7,088 nucleotides of DNA from Janthinobacterium lividum (GTDB lineage Bacteria; Pseudomonadota; Gammaproteobacteria; Burkholderiales; Burkholderiaceae_D): NCBI GenBank assembly GCA_945864765.1, contig CAMBDR010000220.1, forward strand, positions 1 to 7,088, read 5' to 3'. The notes under the pieces are model-generated. The model had not been told where the DNA came from and ran no database searches. It was given only the letters and a program-made list of their open reading frames with translations. Positions 6,097-7,088 of the stretch are shown piece after piece. Position 1 is the stretch's first letter, and the number at the start of each line of letters is the position of its first letter. A program made the translations under genes and the position numbers.

Positions 6097-6151
6097 TGAC
6101 TTAGTTGCAACTTAGGTGCAACCTAAGCGCAACTTAAGCCTAAACTAAGCG
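6097..6151. repeat. 11-bp tandem repeat array between ccoN and ccoO, about 5 copies
   Basis: On the plus strand four consecutive 11-mers run without gaps: CAACTTAGGTG (6108-6118), CAACCTAAGCG (6119-6129), CAACTTAAGCC (6130-6140) and TAAACTAAGCG (6141-6151). A fifth weaker copy, TGACTTAGTTG (6097-6107), differs from the first at three positions. The array takes in the ccoN stop codon (6147-6145) and ends about 9 nt before the ccoO Shine-Dalgarno. It contains a perfect 6-bp inverted repeat, CTTAGG/CCTAAG, with a 5-nt loop (6111-6127) and a 10-bp palindrome AGTTGCAACT (6103-6112), so the mRNA could form small hairpins here. There is no T-run, so it is not an intrinsic terminator. A role in setting ccoN versus downstream message stability is possible but inferred. 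Confidence 0.85.
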
Positions 6152-7088
6152 TGGGCAGCCACTGGCGGACTAATTTTGGCTTGTGCCGGGCTACCTGCCA
6201 GCGCGGTACGAGCCACGTTATACGCCATGATGAACATGCCTGACAGGAACATCAAACCGCCCACCAGACGAATCACATAGTACGGATACGTAGACTTGAC
6301 CGATTCCACAAAAGTATAAGTGAGGGTGCCGTCGCTATTGATTGCGCGCCACATCAAACCTTGCATAACGCCAGCAATCCACATCGACGCAATATACAAA
6401 ACCACACCCAAAGTAGCGACCCAGAAATGGATTTCGATCAATTTCTTGCTATGCATTTCGGCTTGATTGAATAACCGTGGCACCAAATAATACAAACTGC
6501 CAAAGGAAATGAAGGCCACCCAACCCAGCGCGCCGGAATGCACATGGCCTACTGTCCAATCGGTATAGTGCGAGAGCGCATTCACGGTTTTAATCGCCAT
6601 CATCGGGCCTTCAAAGGTAGACATGCCGTAGAACGACAGCGAGACAATCAAAAAGCGCAAAATCGGGTCGGTGCGCAATTGATGCCAGGCACCGGAGAGT
6701 GTCATCACCCCGTTAATCATGCCACCCCACGACGGAGCCAATAAAATAATCGAAAATAAAGCGCCCACACTTTGCGCCCAGTCGGGCAAGGCAGTGTAAT
6801 GCAGGTGATGTGGGCCCGCCCACATATAGGTGAAAATCAAAGCCCAAAAGTGAACAATGGAGAGCCGATAGGAATAAATCGGGCGCTGCACTTGCTTGGG
6901 GATAAAGTAATACATCATACCCAAAAAGCCGGCGGTGAGGAAAAAGCCGACCGCGTTATGGCCGTACCACCATTGAATCATGGCGTCTTGCACGCCCGCA
7001 TAGGCCGAATAGGATTTCCACATGCCAACCGGCATGGACGCACTATTAACAATATGCAGCAAGGCCACGGTGAGTATGAATGCGCCAT
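6145..7088 (-). CDS. ccoN: cbb3-type cytochrome c oxidase subunit I, catalytic (5' end outside window)
   Basis: Catalytic haem-copper subunit of the cbb3 oxidase, an inner-membrane enzyme that reduces O2 to water at low oxygen and pumps protons. The window holds 313 C-terminal residues of a protein usually about 475 long, ending with TAG at 6147-6145; the frame is open to the window edge. Visible ligand motifs are [11 protein letters not shown] (CuB His, bases 6960-6958), [11 protein letters not shown] (the two CuB histidines at 6810-6805, and at 6828-6826 the Tyr that is cross-linked to a CuB His in the family) and [10 protein letters not shown] (haem b3 His 6546-6544 and haem b His 6540-6538). 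Ligand roles are assigned from the Pseudomonas stutzeri enzyme. The other haem b His lies in the missing N-terminal part. A GTG at 7068 is only an internal Val codon, since the sequence upstream (GAFILT) continues a membrane helix. First gene of the visible ccoNOQP set, followed by a 67-nt gap with tandem repeats. Confidence 0.98.
   Translation of the reverse strand, partial: GAFILTVALLHIVNSASMPVGMWKSYSAYAGVQDAMIQWWYGHNAVGFFLTAGFLGMMYYFIPKQVQRPIYSYRLSIVHFWALIFTYMWAGPHHLHYTALPDWAQSVGALFSIILLAPSWGGMINGVMTLSGAWHQLRTDPILRFLIVSLSFYGMSTFEGPMMAIKTVNALSHYTDWTVGHVHSGALGWVAFISFGSLYYLVPRLFNQAEMHSKKLIEIHFWVATLGVVLYIASMWIAGVMQGLMWRAINSDGTLTYTFVESVKSTYPYYVIRLVGGLMFLSGMFIMAYNVARTALAGSPAQAKISPPVAAHA

Noticed and set aside
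6078..6110. Longer ccoO start at 6110 adding 11 residues
   Set aside because: It begins inside the 11-bp repeat array without a ribosome-binding site, whereas the ATG at 6077 has AGGAG 6 nt upstream and gives a typical CcoO beginning.

Overview
The window looks like a chromosomal respiratory locus from a proteobacterium, most likely a betaproteobacterium. This rests on the layout and length of the cbb3 subunits, a two-helix CcoP and the moderately high GC with C/G-rich third positions; it is an impression from protein recognition, not from a search. All genes read on the minus strand, so transcription runs from base 7088 towards base 1. Gaps are short and no convincing promoter or terminator is visible, so the window is probably the middle of one long operon.

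In transcription order it holds ccoN (5' end missing, 7088-6145), ccoO (6077-5448), ccoQ (5435-5253), ccoP (5250-4309), ccoG (4312-2873), a short fixH/ccoH-like gene (2827-2555), an unrecognised two-helix membrane protein (2460-2173), hemN (2145-754) and a TauE/SafE or UreH_2-type membrane protein running off the window at base 1 (752-1). No stretch over 300 bases lacks a gene.

The genes form one functional unit. CcoN, CcoO, CcoQ and CcoP make up a high-affinity cbb3 cytochrome c oxidase used at low oxygen. CcoG is a membrane iron-sulfur protein known in this family to reduce Cu(II) for the CcoN copper centre. FixH/CcoH is an assembly partner. HemN supplies protoporphyrinogen IX for haem without using oxygen. 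The UreH_2-type protein is commonly encoded near cbb3 genes and is presumed to act in copper handling or cytochrome maturation. The copper ATPase ccoI and ccoS are not in the window.

The unusual content is between the genes. Every intercistronic gap of 27 nt or more carries a short tandem repeat with its own sequence and period: 11 bp x5 (ccoN/ccoO), 9 bp x2 (ccoG/fixH), about 14 bp x6 (fixH/orf95) and 12 bp x2 (orf95/hemN). Two arrays include the stop codon of the upstream gene, and two duplicate the Shine-Dalgarno region of the downstream gene. The fixH gene is also about half the usual length and ends inside the 14-bp array. No wholly new multi-gene system is evident.
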